64,000 bases of DNA from Escherichia sp. ESNIH1 (GTDB lineage Bacteria > Pseudomonadota > Gammaproteobacteria > Enterobacterales > Enterobacteriaceae), in contig PQKR01000001.1 in the NCBI GenBank assembly GCA_002918705.1, positions 248,001 to 312,000 on the forward strand. Reading direction: 5' to 3'. Made by a program: the position numbers and the translations under genes. The notes beneath the pieces were generated by a model. That model did no database searches. It was not told the DNA's origin and saw nothing but the letters and a program-made list of their open reading frames with translations. Numbering within the stretch: the stretch's first letter is position 1; each line of letters opens with the position of its first letter. Of the stretch, positions 63,900 to 64,000 are shown one piece after another.

Positions 63900-64000
63900 A
63901 TATACCTCTTGAAGTCTAATGTGGTCTACGAGGTATATTTCAGCAAAAACAGGAAGGTAGTTGTGGAAGTCACGGTAAAACAGTTGGAAGTGGCTCTTAC

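Noticed and set aside
1..64000. CRISPR arrays, rRNA or tRNA genes and insertion sequences
   Set aside because: None was recognised; the short repeats seen are REP units, iteron-like arrays and one hexanucleotide tract.

Overview
The window reads as chromosomal DNA of a yellow-pigmented member of the Enterobacteriaceae. The left edge keeps the E. coli-like order omr sRNA - galR - lysA/lysR - racX (ygeA), followed by araE and kduD/kduI. The carotenoid genes match, from memory, the Eho10 strain now classed as Pseudescherichia vulneris (CrtE looks nearly identical). That is the best guess for the organism; a close relative is equally possible.

1-5 kb: an OmrA/OmrB-family sRNA, galR, a lysA-GNAT pair, lysR and racX. 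5-16 kb: an almost complete oligogalacturonide (pectin fragment) module. It holds kdgF, the uptake ABC transporter togMNAB, kduD, kduI, oligogalacturonate lyase ogl and the porin kdgM, with araE embedded. KdgR-type boxes lie before kdgF, togM, kduI, ogl and (weakly) kdgM. KdgM and TogMNAB would import the oligomers, Ogl would cut them, and KdgF, KduI and KduD would convert the products towards 2-keto-3-deoxygluconate.

16-21 kb: a second metNIQ-type methionine importer diverges from a 712-residue fusion of a cystathionine beta-synthase-like and a cystathionine gamma-lyase-like enzyme, probably a methionine-to-cysteine reverse transsulfuration unit. 21-29 kb: the zeaxanthin glucoside cluster crtE-idi-crtX-crtY-crtI-crtB with convergent crtZ. 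28.8-33 kb: an SDR, a periplasmic-binding-like protein, a fatty-acid desaturase, an aldo/keto reductase and a P-loop kinase. 33.5-38 kb: a membrane PQQ dehydrogenase with a strong KdgR-like box, then an orphan type VI module (hcp, Tlde1-like L,D-transpeptidase effector, periplasmic immunity protein) and a GNAT.

38-46.5 kb: a dipeptide-type ABC transporter, an amidase and an M20 amidohydrolase in one operon behind a convincing sigma-54 promoter, so probably a nitrogen-scavenging system. 46.5-48.9 kb: a divergent EamA transporter / MocR regulator pair.

48.9 kb to the right edge is accessory. It starts with an AT-rich CPBP protease and a three-gene dynamin-like system (leoC-leoB-leoA). In that system the P-loop of one GTPase is on LeoC and its DxxG motif on LeoB, while LeoA is a complete GTPase. 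This matches the LeoABC proteins of enterotoxigenic E. coli and the Eleos anti-phage system. Two unrecognised genes follow. From 57.7 kb a P4-like satellite/integrative element is read leftwards: AlpA, Ash, Icd-like, a tyrosine recombinase, small phage genes, a P4-type SF3 helicase with an iteron-like array, and an HTH protein. This element runs off the right edge, so its integration site cannot be seen.
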